This document shows positions 1-8,533 of a DNA stretch of 51,536 nucleotides, in pieces. The notes under the pieces were generated by a model that did not search any database, was not told where the DNA came from, and was given only the letters and a program-made list of their open reading frames with translations. Location of the stretch: assembly GCA_051984675.1 (NCBI GenBank), contig JBPYFK010000083.1, positions 1 through 51,536 of the forward strand, in the 5' to 3' direction. The position numbers were made by a program, and so were the translations under genes. This DNA is from JBPYFK01 sp051984675 (lineage in GTDB: Bacteria > Actinomycetota > Actinomycetes > Mycobacteriales > Pseudonocardiaceae). How positions within the stretch are numbered: position 1 is the stretch's first letter; each line of letters starts with the position of its first letter.

Positions 1-8
1 ACTGGCTG

Positions 9-242
9 GTGGACAGCGACTATCGCGAAACGATCTCGCTGGTCGCCCGCTTCAAACCCGGGCACGTCGGTGAGTCACGACGTGTCGCACACGTGTTCCA
101 GTTGCGTCCCGGGGCCGCGCAAGGGGGTGAGCTGATCGCCTGCTGCGGTCAGGCGATGGCGCTCGCGGACGCGGAATGGCTCCCGCTCGGATACGGCATG
201 CCCTGCGAACGCTGCCTCGCGGAGGCCCTGCGGCGGTCGTAG
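9..242 (+). CDS. small Cys-rich hypothetical protein, 77 aa (5' end may lie outside the window)
   Basis: The frame is open to the left edge of the window, so GTG at 9 is only the first visible start and the true start may be upstream. The product ends with a tight cysteine cluster: a CC pair near residue 45 and CERC near residue 67, separated by a short hydrophobic stretch, which could be a small zinc site. No signal peptide or membrane segment is visible. The stop lies 83 bases before the DUF574 methyltransferase start on the same strand. I do not recognise a characterised family; zinc binding is inferred only from the spacing of the cysteines. Confidence 0.5.
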   Translation: MDSDYRETISLVARFKPGHVGESRRVAHVFQLRPGAAQGGELIACCGQAMALADAEWLPLGYGMPCERCLAEALRRS

Positions 243-325
243 ACGACCTTGGTCCGTCCGTGACGCGGGTGGGTAAGGTGATCCCCGCCACGCACCCGCG
301 CAGTTCGCGATCCGAGGAAAGCCCG

Positions 326-1183
326 ATGAGTGCTGAGAACGTGGAAAGCGGAGACTTGGACCGTGCCCACGAGATCCTGAACGCCAGTCTGGACCGGCCC
401 AGCGTCGGGCGTATCTACGATTATTACCTCGACGGTCGGCACAACTACGCCATCGACCGCGAGTTCGCCGACAAGATCATCAAGGACTTACCCGAGGCGA
501 AGACCTTCGCCTCCCACAACCGCGGGTTCGTGCGTCGTGCGGTGCGTTATGCGCGGCAGGAACACGGCATCACCCAGTTCGTCGATATCGGTTCGGGCTT
601 ACCGACCCAGCGCAACGTGCACGAGGTGGCCGACGAGACCGGCCGTGACTCACGCGTCGCCTACATCGACAACGATCCCGTCGCGCGGGCGCACAGCAGC
701 ATCCTGCTCGCCGACACCGCTGATCCGCAGCGGCATGTCGCGTTGGACGGCGACTTCCACGACGGCCCCGAGCTGTGGCGGCGCGTGGTGCGGTCCGGCT
801 ACATCGATCCCACGGAGCCGATCTGCTTGCTGGTCACGGCATTGCTGCACTTCGTTCTTCCCGAGCAGCAGCCGGAGCGCGTGCTCGCGTTCTATCGCGA
901 TCAGCTCGCGCCCGGCTCGCTGATGGTCCTCAGCCACGTCACCGACGAAGGCACCCCACCGGCGACCCAGGAGGCCGCCGCCCGCTACGTCGCCACGACC
1001 AGCCAGGCCCACCTCCGCGGTCGCGCCGGGATCAAGGAGTTCTTCGGCGACTTCGAACTCGTCGCCCCGGGCCTGACCTGGACCCCGCAATGGCGCCCGT
1101 ACCTGCGCGGGCCGGACGAGGAAAGCGACCTGGACGATCCCACCAGCGCGCTGGCGGTCGCGGGCGTCGGCCGGAAGCCCTGA
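326..1183 (+). CDS. SAM-dependent methyltransferase, DUF574 (Methyltransf_19) family
   Basis: 285 aa from the ATG at 326, which follows a GAGGAAAG ribosome site at 314-321. The frame is open further upstream, but family members begin near here. The product has the DUF574 pattern: an N-terminal PSVGRIYDYYLDGRHNYAIDRE block, then VDIGSGLPTQRNVHEVA (SAM-binding motif I, where a Thr-Gln replaces the usual second glycine region), and VAYIDNDPVARAHS (motif II acidic residue). The family is greatly expanded in actinomycetes, usually as orphan genes, and its substrates are mostly unknown. It appears cytosolic and monocistronic, facing the convergent glycosidase operon, whose last stop is only 14 bases away. 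Confidence 0.88.
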   Translation: MSAENVESGDLDRAHEILNASLDRPSVGRIYDYYLDGRHNYAIDREFADKIIKDLPEAKTFASHNRGFVRRAVRYARQEHGITQFVDIGSGLPTQRNVHEVADETGRDSRVAYIDNDPVARAHSSILLADTADPQRHVALDGDFHDGPELWRRVVRSGYIDPTEPICLLVTALLHFVLPEQQPERVLAFYRDQLAPGSLMVLSHVTDEGTPPATQEAAARYVATTSQAHLRGRAGIKEFFGDFELVAPGLTWTPQWRPYLRGPDEESDLDDPTSALAVAGVGRKP

Positions 1184-1196
1184 GTCCCTCGCGCGA

Positions 1197-3251
1197 TCAG
1201 GTCGAAGCCGCCCGGCTGCGCACCTCGTAGCTGCGGCCTGTCCCAGCCGACACCGAGATCCGCAGGTAGTCGCCCTGCCGGGCGGCTGCCGTCACGCCGG
1301 GCGCAGCGTGGAAGGACGCACCGTCCCACACCAGGCGCCCGTTGACCCGCACGACCGCCGCCTTGCCGAAGAGCGGCACCGCGATCGTTCCGGCGCTCGC
1401 GGGTGGCGGCGTCACGGTCATCGCGAAGCCGCCCGGTTCGGCGCGGTGGTCCCATGTGACCGCCAGCGGACCACGTGGGGTCGGCGCTCGCCCTTCGGCC
1501 CAGGCCAGCGAGCCCGGTTGCGGGACGACCTCCCACGTGCGGTAACCGGGTGCGGTGGGGGCGATGCCCAGCACGTACCGGGACAGCGCGGACGTCGGCC
1601 CGGTCGACCAGCCGTGCGCCAGGCTGGTGACCCCGTCCCCGCCGTGGTTGATGCCCGGGGTGTGCACGCTGCCGTCCGGTCCCATGACCTCCCACAGCAC
1701 GTCACCCGGATCCACTGTGGTCATCTGCGCCCATTCCCGGTGGAGCAGGTCGAAGGCACCGGCGGTGTCGCCGGCGGCGAACCTCGCCCACAGCTCGTAG
1801 GAGCCCATGAACGGGCCGATGATCTGGTGATAACCGGAGGGGGCCGGCGACGACACGCTCAGGTTGCCGTGCGGGGTGCCCAGCGCCTTCGCCATCGCGC
1901 GCAGGATGTCCGGCCTGCGGTCGGCCGGCGCGATGCCGTACTGGACCGCGAAGGTGTTGGCGTCCTGGGCGACCCAGCCGCGCTGGGTGGTGCTGATGTC
2001 GTAGACGCCGGTAGCGGGGTTGAACAGGGAACGGTTCACCGCGTTCTGGACGTTGGTCGCCTGCCGACGGTAGTTCTCCGAGGCGAGCGGGTCGCCGAGC
2101 GCGTCGGCCAGCCCGGTCCCGTCGTTGAGGATGCGGTAGTACAGGGCGTTGTAATACGTCTGTGCGCCGGTCTGGTCGTCGTAGTGCCAGTTGTTGCCGT
2201 CTTTGGTGTTGGTCTCGAACAGTCCTTGGCTGTCCAGCTGCTGGGCGTTCCAGGCCAGTTCGCGTTGCACGACCGGCCATTCCTCGCGTACGAACGCCAG
2301 ATCCCCCGTGTAGTGGTAGTACGTCGCCAGATTGGCGACGAAATACATCGAGTACGACGCCGAGTACTGGCTGACGGTACCCGGCAAGAGACCGGTGCGA
2401 AGCGGGTCGCTCGGGGTCCGGCGACCCTCGATGAAACCGCTCTGCAGCTGGTAACTGCCCAGCAGGCGCAGCGAGTCGCGCACGTACTCGGCCGCGCCGC
2501 AGGAGTAGAACAGCGTCGGTGCCTCCACCGACAGGTCGCCTTCCCACACGTCCCGGTCACGCTTGGCACCATCCAGGATCAGATGCCGGTCACCGGCGCC
2601 GTTGAGCGCGTTTCCGGGCAGCATGTTCAGGCGCAGCGTGCGATCGCCGGCGTCCCAGAGCTTGTTGAGCTCGTCCGAGCTGGACAGGAAGAAGCCCCGG
2701 GAGGCCTCCGGCGGGTCGGGAAACGACGTGGATCTGATCCGCGCGAAGGACAGCGTGACACTGCCCGGCGACTGGAGGGTGAGTTGCTGGTAGCGCTCGC
2801 CTCCCTGGATGAACTGGTTGGTGACGACGCCGGGCTGGGACACCGTGTAGGTGTCGGCGCGGGCGGGATCACCCGAGTGGAAGGGGCGGCCGTTGTCGCC
2901 GGCGGGCGTCAGAAACCGCGAGGCTTCGGCATAACCGGCGCTGAGAACGGGATTGCCGGCAGCGGCCCGGACTCCGAACTCCGGTACTCCGCCGACGTCC
3001 CGGCCGTAGTCCAGCACGATCGTCGCCGGCGGATCGTGTGCGGTCCTGGACAGAACGGTCCCGGCGCTGCTCCCGGGACGGGTCAGGGCGTCGGCGTCGG
3101 TGACCTGCCCGCTCGTGCTCAGCACACGCACCGGGTATCTGTCGGCGGACGCGGGGCGTGACTCGGCAGCGGCGCCCGCAGGAAGCGCGGCTACGGTCAA
3201 TGCGAACGCGCACAACAGGGCCGACATCCGCGAGCCTGAAACGTTGCCCAT
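1197..3251 (-). CDS. secreted alpha-L-rhamnosidase-type glycosidase (GH78 family)
   Basis: 684 aa from the ATG at 3251, chosen because GAAGGAAC precedes it and a signal peptide follows directly (a hydrophobic run ending in AAAES near residue 30). The middle holds the six-hairpin catalytic fold with the GH78 signature GAKRDRDVWEGDL, which carries a candidate acid residue. The C-terminal beta domain begins near GWSTGPTSALSRYVLG and ends in a jelly-roll-like segment. GH78 enzymes remove terminal rhamnose from plant glycosides and polysaccharides by inversion. It is second in an operon, 16 bases after the stop of the NAGPA-like gene. The exact sugar specificity cannot be read from sequence, because related six-hairpin enzymes act on other sugars. 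Confidence 0.85.
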   Translation of the reverse strand: MGNVSGSRMSALLCAFALTVAALPAGAAAESRPASADRYPVRVLSTSGQVTDADALTRPGSSAGTVLSRTAHDPPATIVLDYGRDVGGVPEFGVRAAAGNPVLSAGYAEASRFLTPAGDNGRPFHSGDPARADTYTVSQPGVVTNQFIQGGERYQQLTLQSPGSVTLSFARIRSTSFPDPPEASRGFFLSSSDELNKLWDAGDRTLRLNMLPGNALNGAGDRHLILDGAKRDRDVWEGDLSVEAPTLFYSCGAAEYVRDSLRLLGSYQLQSGFIEGRRTPSDPLRTGLLPGTVSQYSASYSMYFVANLATYYHYTGDLAFVREEWPVVQRELAWNAQQLDSQGLFETNTKDGNNWHYDDQTGAQTYYNALYYRILNDGTGLADALGDPLASENYRRQATNVQNAVNRSLFNPATGVYDISTTQRGWVAQDANTFAVQYGIAPADRRPDILRAMAKALGTPHGNLSVSSPAPSGYHQIIGPFMGSYELWARFAAGDTAGAFDLLHREWAQMTTVDPGDVLWEVMGPDGSVHTPGINHGGDGVTSLAHGWSTGPTSALSRYVLGIAPTAPGYRTWEVVPQPGSLAWAEGRAPTPRGPLAVTWDHRAEPGGFAMTVTPPPASAGTIAVPLFGKAAVVRVNGRLVWDGASFHAAPGVTAAARQGDYLRISVSAGTGRSYEVRSRAAST

Positions 3252-3267
3252 CCGAGGTTCCTTCGCG

Positions 3268-4866
3268 TTATGGCCCCTTTCCCGGCGACCTGGGAAGGAC
3301 CGCGACCGTATCGCCCACCGCCCGCTCACCGGAGGCGTCGGAAGGATGATTCACCAACGCGCCGTTGACCGCCATCGTGGTGGACCCACCGCCGTCGAGA
3401 TTCATCGCGTCGACCGCTCCGAGTGTGCGCATGAGCCGTGCTCCCTCAGTCAACGTGACACCGTCGCTGATGCCGGGCTGCCGACCGTCCACAGTGACGA
3501 GCAACAGCCGCCCGTAAACGTCGATGCCCGCCATGGTGCGCGGTGCCCGCTGCTCGGACCACCCATAGCCGAAGGAGAGGTCACGTGGGTCCACCACGCC
3601 TTCGGTCGCCGCGTCCACGGCCAGACGACCGCCGCGCAGCAACATCGGCGCCGCACTGACGATCCCGCGCCACAACGGCACGGGCACGCCCGAGCGGTCA
3701 CGGATCTGCACGTCCACGGGCAGGCGGTCGCCGACCTCGACGTGCGCGCGCACCCAGTCGGCTGAAGCCCCGATTGCCTGAACGACCGACTCGTCGGCCC
3801 TGACCCGGCCACCCCCGCGAGCCCCGACCGAGGTCACCCGACCGGTTCGGTCCAGCACCACCTGAAGGCCCGGCCCGGATGGCAACTCGGCGCCGAACTC
3901 CGGGGTGAACATGACCAGTTCCGCCGTGCTGGTGCACGTGAAGTCCTGGCGCGGCTGCGTGGTGGGCCGGGCGCCGGCACGCCCGCAGTCGCGAACGAGA
4001 CCGGGCTTGCGGTTGATGCCCTCGACGGCGTGGGACGCGGCGCCGGCACGAACCGTGACCGTCGAGCGCAGTGGCTCGATCCGCGGTCCGCCGGGGCCGA
4101 GGACTAGGGCGGCCCGACTGCCCGCGGACTGTGATTCCAACCGTCCCTGGTAAGCGGCCAGGCCCGAAGGGACACCCGGATAGCCGTCGTTGTCGGAGGT
4201 GGCGAAGAACCCGCCGTTGACGGCCACGGGCGCCCCGAGCCTCCCCGCGACGGTCGAGGTCTTCTGGCGCTGAGCCACGGTGCCGTCGTGCGTTGCCGTG
4301 ACCTCGCCACGCGACACCGTCGGGTCGACGACCGCGACGTGCACCCGCTCGTGGTCGGCCGGCTCGTCCGCGTCGAAGCCGGTCCATTCCGTCCCGGCCG
4401 TGGGAAAGCCATGCGAACGCAGTTCAGACACGGCCGCCGTGGCCTGGGGTCGGCTGGCATAGGTACCGGTTCGTACCCGGAAACCCTCGACACCGTGGGG
4501 CGTATCGGAGAAATCTGGCCAGTCGATGACGTCCTGGCGGGCTGGATACCCGGCCGCCGTCAGCCGGTCTGCCGTGTCCCGCGCCCATTGGGCTGTTCCC
4601 AGTTCAGCAGTGGTGGGTTGCCCGGTCAGGGCGTTCGTCGCCGGCGCGGCGATGGTCACCGTCCAGTACGGCGTGATCGTCGAATGTTCGATTTCCCCGG
4701 TACGCACCGACACACCCGGGGCGACCGGCTGACTGGTCCAGTGCAGGCCGGAACCGTCCCACTCGACCGAACCGTGCTGAGCCGCTGCGGGAATGGGCAT
4801 GGCAACGGCCACAAGGGTGAGCGATAGCGCGGATCGCATCAATGTCATAGCAACCAGCCGAGTCAT
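3268..4866 (-). CDS. secreted phosphodiester glycosidase (NAGPA domain) with SPOR-like repeat
   Basis: About 532 aa. The start is uncertain: in-frame ATG codons lie at 4866, 4848 and 4839, all just before a hydrophobic leader ending PAAAQ, and none has a clear ribosome site. After the leader comes an SPOR-like region of roughly 100 residues (paired RLTAAGYPA and ELRSHGFPT units). The NAGPA domain follows, with AVNGGFF at its start and the diagnostic TVDGRQPG and AMNLDGGGSTTM motifs near the C-terminus. Family members cleave N-acetylglucosamine-1-phosphodiesters or related exopolysaccharide linkages outside the cell. It is the first gene of an operon with the GH78 enzyme, so a role in breaking down a complex exogenous glycan is plausible. 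Confidence 0.85.
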   Translation of the reverse strand: MTRLVAMTLMRSALSLTLVAVAMPIPAAAQHGSVEWDGSGLHWTSQPVAPGVSVRTGEIEHSTITPYWTVTIAAPATNALTGQPTTAELGTAQWARDTADRLTAAGYPARQDVIDWPDFSDTPHGVEGFRVRTGTYASRPQATAAVSELRSHGFPTAGTEWTGFDADEPADHERVHVAVVDPTVSRGEVTATHDGTVAQRQKTSTVAGRLGAPVAVNGGFFATSDNDGYPGVPSGLAAYQGRLESQSAGSRAALVLGPGGPRIEPLRSTVTVRAGAASHAVEGINRKPGLVRDCGRAGARPTTQPRQDFTCTSTAELVMFTPEFGAELPSGPGLQVVLDRTGRVTSVGARGGGRVRADESVVQAIGASADWVRAHVEVGDRLPVDVQIRDRSGVPVPLWRGIVSAAPMLLRGGRLAVDAATEGVVDPRDLSFGYGWSEQRAPRTMAGIDVYGRLLLVTVDGRQPGISDGVTLTEGARLMRTLGAVDAMNLDGGGSTTMAVNGALVNHPSDASGERAVGDTVAVLPRSPGKGP

Positions 4867-4880
4867 AGCAAACCAGCCGA
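4844..4880. repeat. tandem duplication of an 18-bp unit carrying a start codon
   Basis: The unit at 4844-4861 (GTCATAGCAACCAGCCGA) is repeated at 4862-4880 with one extra A. On the minus strand each copy supplies an ATG (4848 and 4866) in frame with the phosphodiester glycosidase, so the duplication has added a second possible start and six residues to the leader. Confidence 0.85.
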
Positions 4881-5600
4881 ATGAAATCCGAGGGGGAGAC
4901 CGTCGTGACAGCGACCTGTCGTGCAGTCTCCCACGACGTTGAGGGTCCTTAATGGACTGTGAGATGAACCGGGATCGATGACCGCCTGATCGGGGTGTTC
5001 CGCACCGGCCCGCCACCGTGCTGACCAGCGCGGACATCGCAGCCAGAGTGGATATCGACGAATCCTGGACCGTGTCCCGGACGGGAATCCGGCAACGTCG
5101 CCCGGCGGCCGCCGGCGAAACGGTCGCGGACATGACGAGCGCTCCGCGGGGCACGCGCTGTCGCGTATGGTGGAGCGCCAGATCGGCCCAGGGGACCCGG
5201 TATTGCTGCTCGGATTCGGGGGCGGACTCGCCTACGCCGGCCAACTCGTGACGCTGCAGTTACCACCTTCGGCTTACCGGACCGTGACAGCGGGGATCGG
5301 CTCTCCGACCGGCTAACGGTGACGAACCTAACGACATCGAGATGCTGATCTTCCGTGAACTCGCACCATGATCGTCGATCGCGCCGGTGACTTGGTCAAA
5401 CAACGCCGACCCGCCGATCTTTCCGCAGCGCCCGCACCCCGAATTGTGCGCACGGTTCGTATTCGTCGCTAGACCGTGCGTGTCTTGAGAAAGAACCGAA
5501 CGGGGTGTGATTGGACTGCTTCGGGGTACGTTCCGTAACCTGCGTGCCGGCTTCGCGGCGATCAGCTGCCTGAATCGGGCAGCCCGCGAGGTGCCGCCGA
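4881..5600. other. long non-coding gap before the NlpC/P60 gene
   Basis: I see no convincing gene here. Open frames exist on both strands but are arginine/proline-rich, without a ribosome site or any recognisable family. The stretch must hold the minus-strand promoter of the glycosidase operon (towards 4900) and the plus-strand promoter and leader of the NlpC/P60 gene. No clear -35/-10 pair stands out. Confidence 0.5.
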
Positions 5601-5660
5601 ATCGGCTGGTCGGGGAGCCGGACCGGGTACGCCCGGTGGCGGTTCGGACACACGAAGGAG
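5569..5660 (+). promoter_or_regulatory. structured 5' leader with UACG-tetraloop hairpin and ribosome site
   Basis: Just before the peptidase start lies a perfect six-pair hairpin, ACCGGG (5622-5627), loop TACG, CCCGGT (5632-5637). The loop belongs to the very stable UNCG class. A TGAATC segment and a GGGCAGCCC hairpin lie upstream (5571-5588). GAAGGAG at 5654-5660 is the ribosome site and favours GTG 5672, 11 bases on, over GTG 5663. Cyclic di-AMP (ydaO) riboswitches often precede such genes in actinomycetes. The TGAATC segment resembles part of that motif, but I cannot fit the whole consensus. Confidence 0.4.
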
Positions 5661-5671
5661 TCGTGCGCCTC

Positions 5672-6709
5672 GTGACGCTCAAATACGTGCACCGCTCGGT
5701 GCGAGGAGCGGCGGCGGCCACCATCGTGGCGACCGCAGTGAGCATCCCCGCTCTGCCCGCAAGCGCGGACCCGCCACCGCCGGCCAACGCCTCGGACGCG
5801 GCCAAGCAGCTGCACGACCTGTCGGCGCAGGCCGAGGGGCTCGCCGCGCAGTACCAGAAGACTCAGGACGACCACGCCGCGAAGAAGGCCGAACTCGACC
5901 GGCAGACCGCCGCGGCCGCCCAGGCCCAGGGCGCGGCTGACCAGGCTCGTGCGGCCGAGGAGCGCTCCCGCAGCCAGGTCGACCGGATGAGCCACGCCTC
6001 CTACGAGGGCGCGCAGATGAACCAGCTCTCCGCGGTGCTGACGAGCAAGTCCCCGAACGAGTATCTCGACCGCGCCTCCGCGATCGACATGCTGGCCAGG
6101 GACAACGACAAGGCCATCCAGGCGTTCTCCAACGCACGCGCGCAGGCGGAAAACGCCGAACGGCAGGTGCAGGACGCCCGCAACCGGGCCGCGGCCGCGG
6201 AGGCCGACGCGGCCCGCATCGAAGGCGACATGGCGCAGCGCAAGGGCGCGATGGATGCGCAGATCGCGAAGGTCAAGCAGCAGTACGCGAGCCTGAGCCA
6301 GAAGGAGAAGAGCGCGCTCTCCGACGACGGTCCCTCGGCTGGGCTGCTCGGTGGTTCCGGGGCCGCGATCACGGCGACGAACGCCGCGCTGGGCAAGCAG
6401 GGATCGCCCTACGAGTGGGGCGCGACCGGGCCGGACTCGTTCGACTGCTCGGGCCTGGTCCAGTGGGCCTACAAGCAGGCGGGTGTTTCCCTGCCGCGTT
6501 CGACGTATTCCCAGGAGAGCGCCGGCAGTAGTGTGTCCCAGGACAGCCTGAAGCCGGGCGATCTGATGTTCTTCAACGGCGGCGAGCACGTAGGGATCTA
6601 CGTCGGCGGCGGCAAGGTCGTGCACGCGCCCACCGAAGGGGAGAACGTCAAGGTCACGCAGTACCAGTACATCGGCAGCGTGAGCGCGATCCGCCGGATC
6701 GCTGGCTGA
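5672..6709 (+). CDS. secreted NlpC/P60 peptidoglycan endopeptidase (RipA-like)
   Basis: 345 aa from GTG 5672. A signal peptide (cleavage near ALPASA-DP) is followed by a long Ala/Glu/Gln-rich coiled coil (residues about 35-215) and a C-terminal NlpC/P60 domain. The catalytic cysteine is in FDCSGLVQWAY, the histidine in EHVGIYVGGG and the third polar position in VVHAPT. This order (signal, coiled coil, NlpC/P60) matches RipA/RipB and CwlO types, D,L-endopeptidases that cut between D-Glu and diaminopimelate in stem peptides during growth and septation. The coiled coil usually holds the enzyme inactive or tethers it to FtsEX. The gene stands alone, between a long leader and a terminator at 6739. 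Confidence 0.92.
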   Translation: MTLKYVHRSVRGAAAATIVATAVSIPALPASADPPPPANASDAAKQLHDLSAQAEGLAAQYQKTQDDHAAKKAELDRQTAAAAQAQGAADQARAAEERSRSQVDRMSHASYEGAQMNQLSAVLTSKSPNEYLDRASAIDMLARDNDKAIQAFSNARAQAENAERQVQDARNRAAAAEADAARIEGDMAQRKGAMDAQIAKVKQQYASLSQKEKSALSDDGPSAGLLGGSGAAITATNAALGKQGSPYEWGATGPDSFDCSGLVQWAYKQAGVSLPRSTYSQESAGSSVSQDSLKPGDLMFFNGGEHVGIYVGGGKVVHAPTEGENVKVTQYQYIGSVSAIRRIAG

Positions 6710-6738
6710 ACGAACCTGGCCGTCGCACCCTGGCGAAG

Positions 6739-6776
6739 CCCGACTGACCTGCGCTGTACGTCAGGTCGTCGGGTTT
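6739..6776 (+). terminator. rho-independent-type terminator after the NlpC/P60 gene
   Basis: CCCGACTGACCTG (6739-6751) pairs with CAGGTCGTCGGG (6762-6773), leaving one bulged T, and TTT follows. The hairpin starts 29 bases after the peptidase stop. Confidence 0.75.
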
Positions 6777-6932
6777 CGGTGCATTCGATACTGGATTTTC
6801 ACGTGATTCGGTCGACCGTGTCGGCGGCAAGCAAGTACGGTCCGGCCACATGTACGAAATTCTTCGAGTCAACGGACCGCCCGCCGTGCCAGCGCTCCAC
6901 AGTGGCAGACCGACGGAGAAGGGGTGGTCTTG

Positions 6933-8330
6933 GTGACTCAGGCGAACGCGCCCCTGCGGGACTGGGGCGGCGTCACGGTGGTCGACCCCGGCCTGATCAG
7001 GCGCGCTGTCGCGGCGGCGGCCATCGGCAACGTGACGGAGTGGTTCGACTTCGGCGTGTTCGCCTACATGGCGACCACGATCGGCAAGGTCTTCTACCCG
7101 GATTCCAGCCAGACGGCCCAGTTGCTGGCCACGTTCGGCACCTTCGCGGCGGCGTTTCTCATTCGCCCCCTGGGTGGGCTGTTCTTCGGTCCGTTGGGGG
7201 ACCGGATCGGCCGGACCAGGGTGCTCGCGACGACGATGATCATGATGGCGGCCGGGACGTTCTGCATCGGGTTCATCCCGCCTTACAGCATGATCGGGGT
7301 GGCGGCACCGGTCCTGCTGGTGCTGGCCAGGCTCGTTCAGGGCTTTTCCACTGGCGGTGAGTACGGCGGTGCCATGACGTTCATCGCCGAGTACGCGGCC
7401 GACAAGCGCCGGGGCTTCCTCGGCAGCTGGCTGGAGTTCGGCACCCTGGTCGGGTACATCATGGGCGCGGCGATCGTGACCATCCTCAGCTCCACGCTGG
7501 CCAAACCGGATCTGCTGTCCTGGGGCTGGCGGATTCCGTTCCTGGTCGCCGGTCCACTCGGGATCGTCGGCATGTACCTCCGACTGAGGCTGGAGGAGAC
7601 ACCGGCGTTCGCGCGGTTGGCGGAGCAGGCCGAGGAACGCGAGGGCAAGCACGCCAAGGAGGAGTTCCGCTCGATCTTCGTGCGGCACTGGCCAGCGATG
7701 TTGCTGTGCGTGGGCCTGGTCCTGGTGTTCAACGTGACCAACTACATGCTGACCTCCTACATGCCGACGTACCTGACCGACGCGCTCCCACCGAGGATCG
7801 GCGACACCGAGTCGTACCTGCTGCAGATCGCGGTCATGGCGGTGATGTTGGTGGTCATCACCTTCGTCGGACGGCTGTCCGACCGGCTCGGCCGCAGGCC
7901 GGTGATCCTGACCGGGTGCGTGGCCCTGGTGGTGTTGTCGATCCCGTCGGTGATGTTGATTCAGCAGAACACCACCGGCACGGTGTTCGCCGGCTTGCTG
8001 ATCATGGGGTTGATGCTGGTGGTGTTCAGCGGCTCGATGCCGTCCACGCTGCCGGCCCTGTTCCCGACCGGCATCCGGCAGGGCTCGCTGTCGATCGCGT
8101 ACAACGTGTCGGTGTCGCTGTTCGGTGGAACCGTCGCCTACGTGATGACGGCGCTCATCGCCGTCACCGGTGATCTGATGTGGCCCGCGTACTACCTGAT
8201 GGCCGCCGGGGTGATCGGGGGCATCGCGATCTGGTTCGCCAAGGAGTCCGGCAGCAGACCGCTGGAAGGCTCCGCTCCGATCGTCGAGTCGGAGGACGAA
8301 GCGCGCGAGCTGGTGGACAGTCAGCGCTGA
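6933..8330 (+). CDS. MFS transporter, metabolite:H+ symporter family (ProP-like)
   Basis: 465 aa from GTG 6933, preceded by GGAGAAGGGG at 6915-6924 (GTG 6924 is also in frame but overlaps the ribosome site). It has twelve predicted hydrophobic segments. The MHS subfamily marks are TEWFDFGVFAYMA in helix 1, the loop motif GPLGDRIGRTRVL, the long central hydrophilic loop, and DRLGRRPV between helices 8 and 9. Members import proline/betaine, alpha-ketoglutarate, citrate, shikimate or aromatic acids with protons. Its position directly upstream of the box operon, but separated by a terminator and its own operator, makes an aromatic-acid or osmolyte role possible. The substrate is not deducible from sequence. 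Confidence 0.88.
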   Translation: MTQANAPLRDWGGVTVVDPGLIRRAVAAAAIGNVTEWFDFGVFAYMATTIGKVFYPDSSQTAQLLATFGTFAAAFLIRPLGGLFFGPLGDRIGRTRVLATTMIMMAAGTFCIGFIPPYSMIGVAAPVLLVLARLVQGFSTGGEYGGAMTFIAEYAADKRRGFLGSWLEFGTLVGYIMGAAIVTILSSTLAKPDLLSWGWRIPFLVAGPLGIVGMYLRLRLEETPAFARLAEQAEEREGKHAKEEFRSIFVRHWPAMLLCVGLVLVFNVTNYMLTSYMPTYLTDALPPRIGDTESYLLQIAVMAVMLVVITFVGRLSDRLGRRPVILTGCVALVVLSIPSVMLIQQNTTGTVFAGLLIMGLMLVVFSGSMPSTLPALFPTGIRQGSLSIAYNVSVSLFGGTVAYVMTALIAVTGDLMWPAYYLMAAGVIGGIAIWFAKESGSRPLEGSAPIVESEDEARELVDSQR

Positions 8331-8348
8331 GCGCGTACGCCGTTACGG

Positions 8349-8385
8349 TCGGGCCACTCCTGGTAGGGGAGTGGCCCGATTCGTT
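8349..8385 (+). terminator. strong terminator after the MFS gene
   Basis: A perfect 12-bp stem, TCGGGCCACTCC (8349-8360) with GGAGTGGCCCGA (8368-8379) and a seven-base loop, is followed by TTCGTTT. It starts 18 bases after the transporter stop and insulates the box operon from upstream transcription. Confidence 0.88.
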
Positions 8386-8449
8386 TCGGTGTCCATCATG
8401 GACCTTCGAATGGGTGAGCGAGGCAAGCTGTCGCGTCGTCTCGGTAAGT

Positions 8450-8492
8450 CTTCTACACAAGCTTGACGGACTTGTGTAAGTGTGTAGAAGAT
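8450..8492 (+). promoter_or_regulatory. box operon promoter with nested inverted-repeat operator
   Basis: CTTCTACACA (8450-8459) is perfectly inverted as TGTGTAGAAG (8481-8490). Inside it ACACAAG (8455-8461) is inverted as CTTGTGT (8471-8477). A TTGACG -35-like hexamer (8463-8468) lies between the arms and TAGAAG (8485-8490), 16 bases later, fits an actinomycete -10, so a bound regulator would cover the promoter. A GAGGAGG ribosome site follows at 8518-8524. The nested symmetry suggests a dimeric or tetrameric repressor; the PaaX-type regulator at 14140-14982 is the nearest candidate. Confidence 0.72.
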
Positions 8493-8533
8493 GGGGGCTG
8501 CTTGGTCCATCCGCCGCGAGGAGGCGTTGGCGC

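Noticed and set aside
1308..3161. Long open frame antisense to the GH78 gene
   Set aside because: Arg/Val/Gly-rich, no family features, no ribosome site; a GC-codon shadow of the real gene.
5367..5471. 34-codon frame (MIVDRAGDLVKQRR...) in the leader region
   Set aside because: No ribosome site, basic tail, nothing to support translation.
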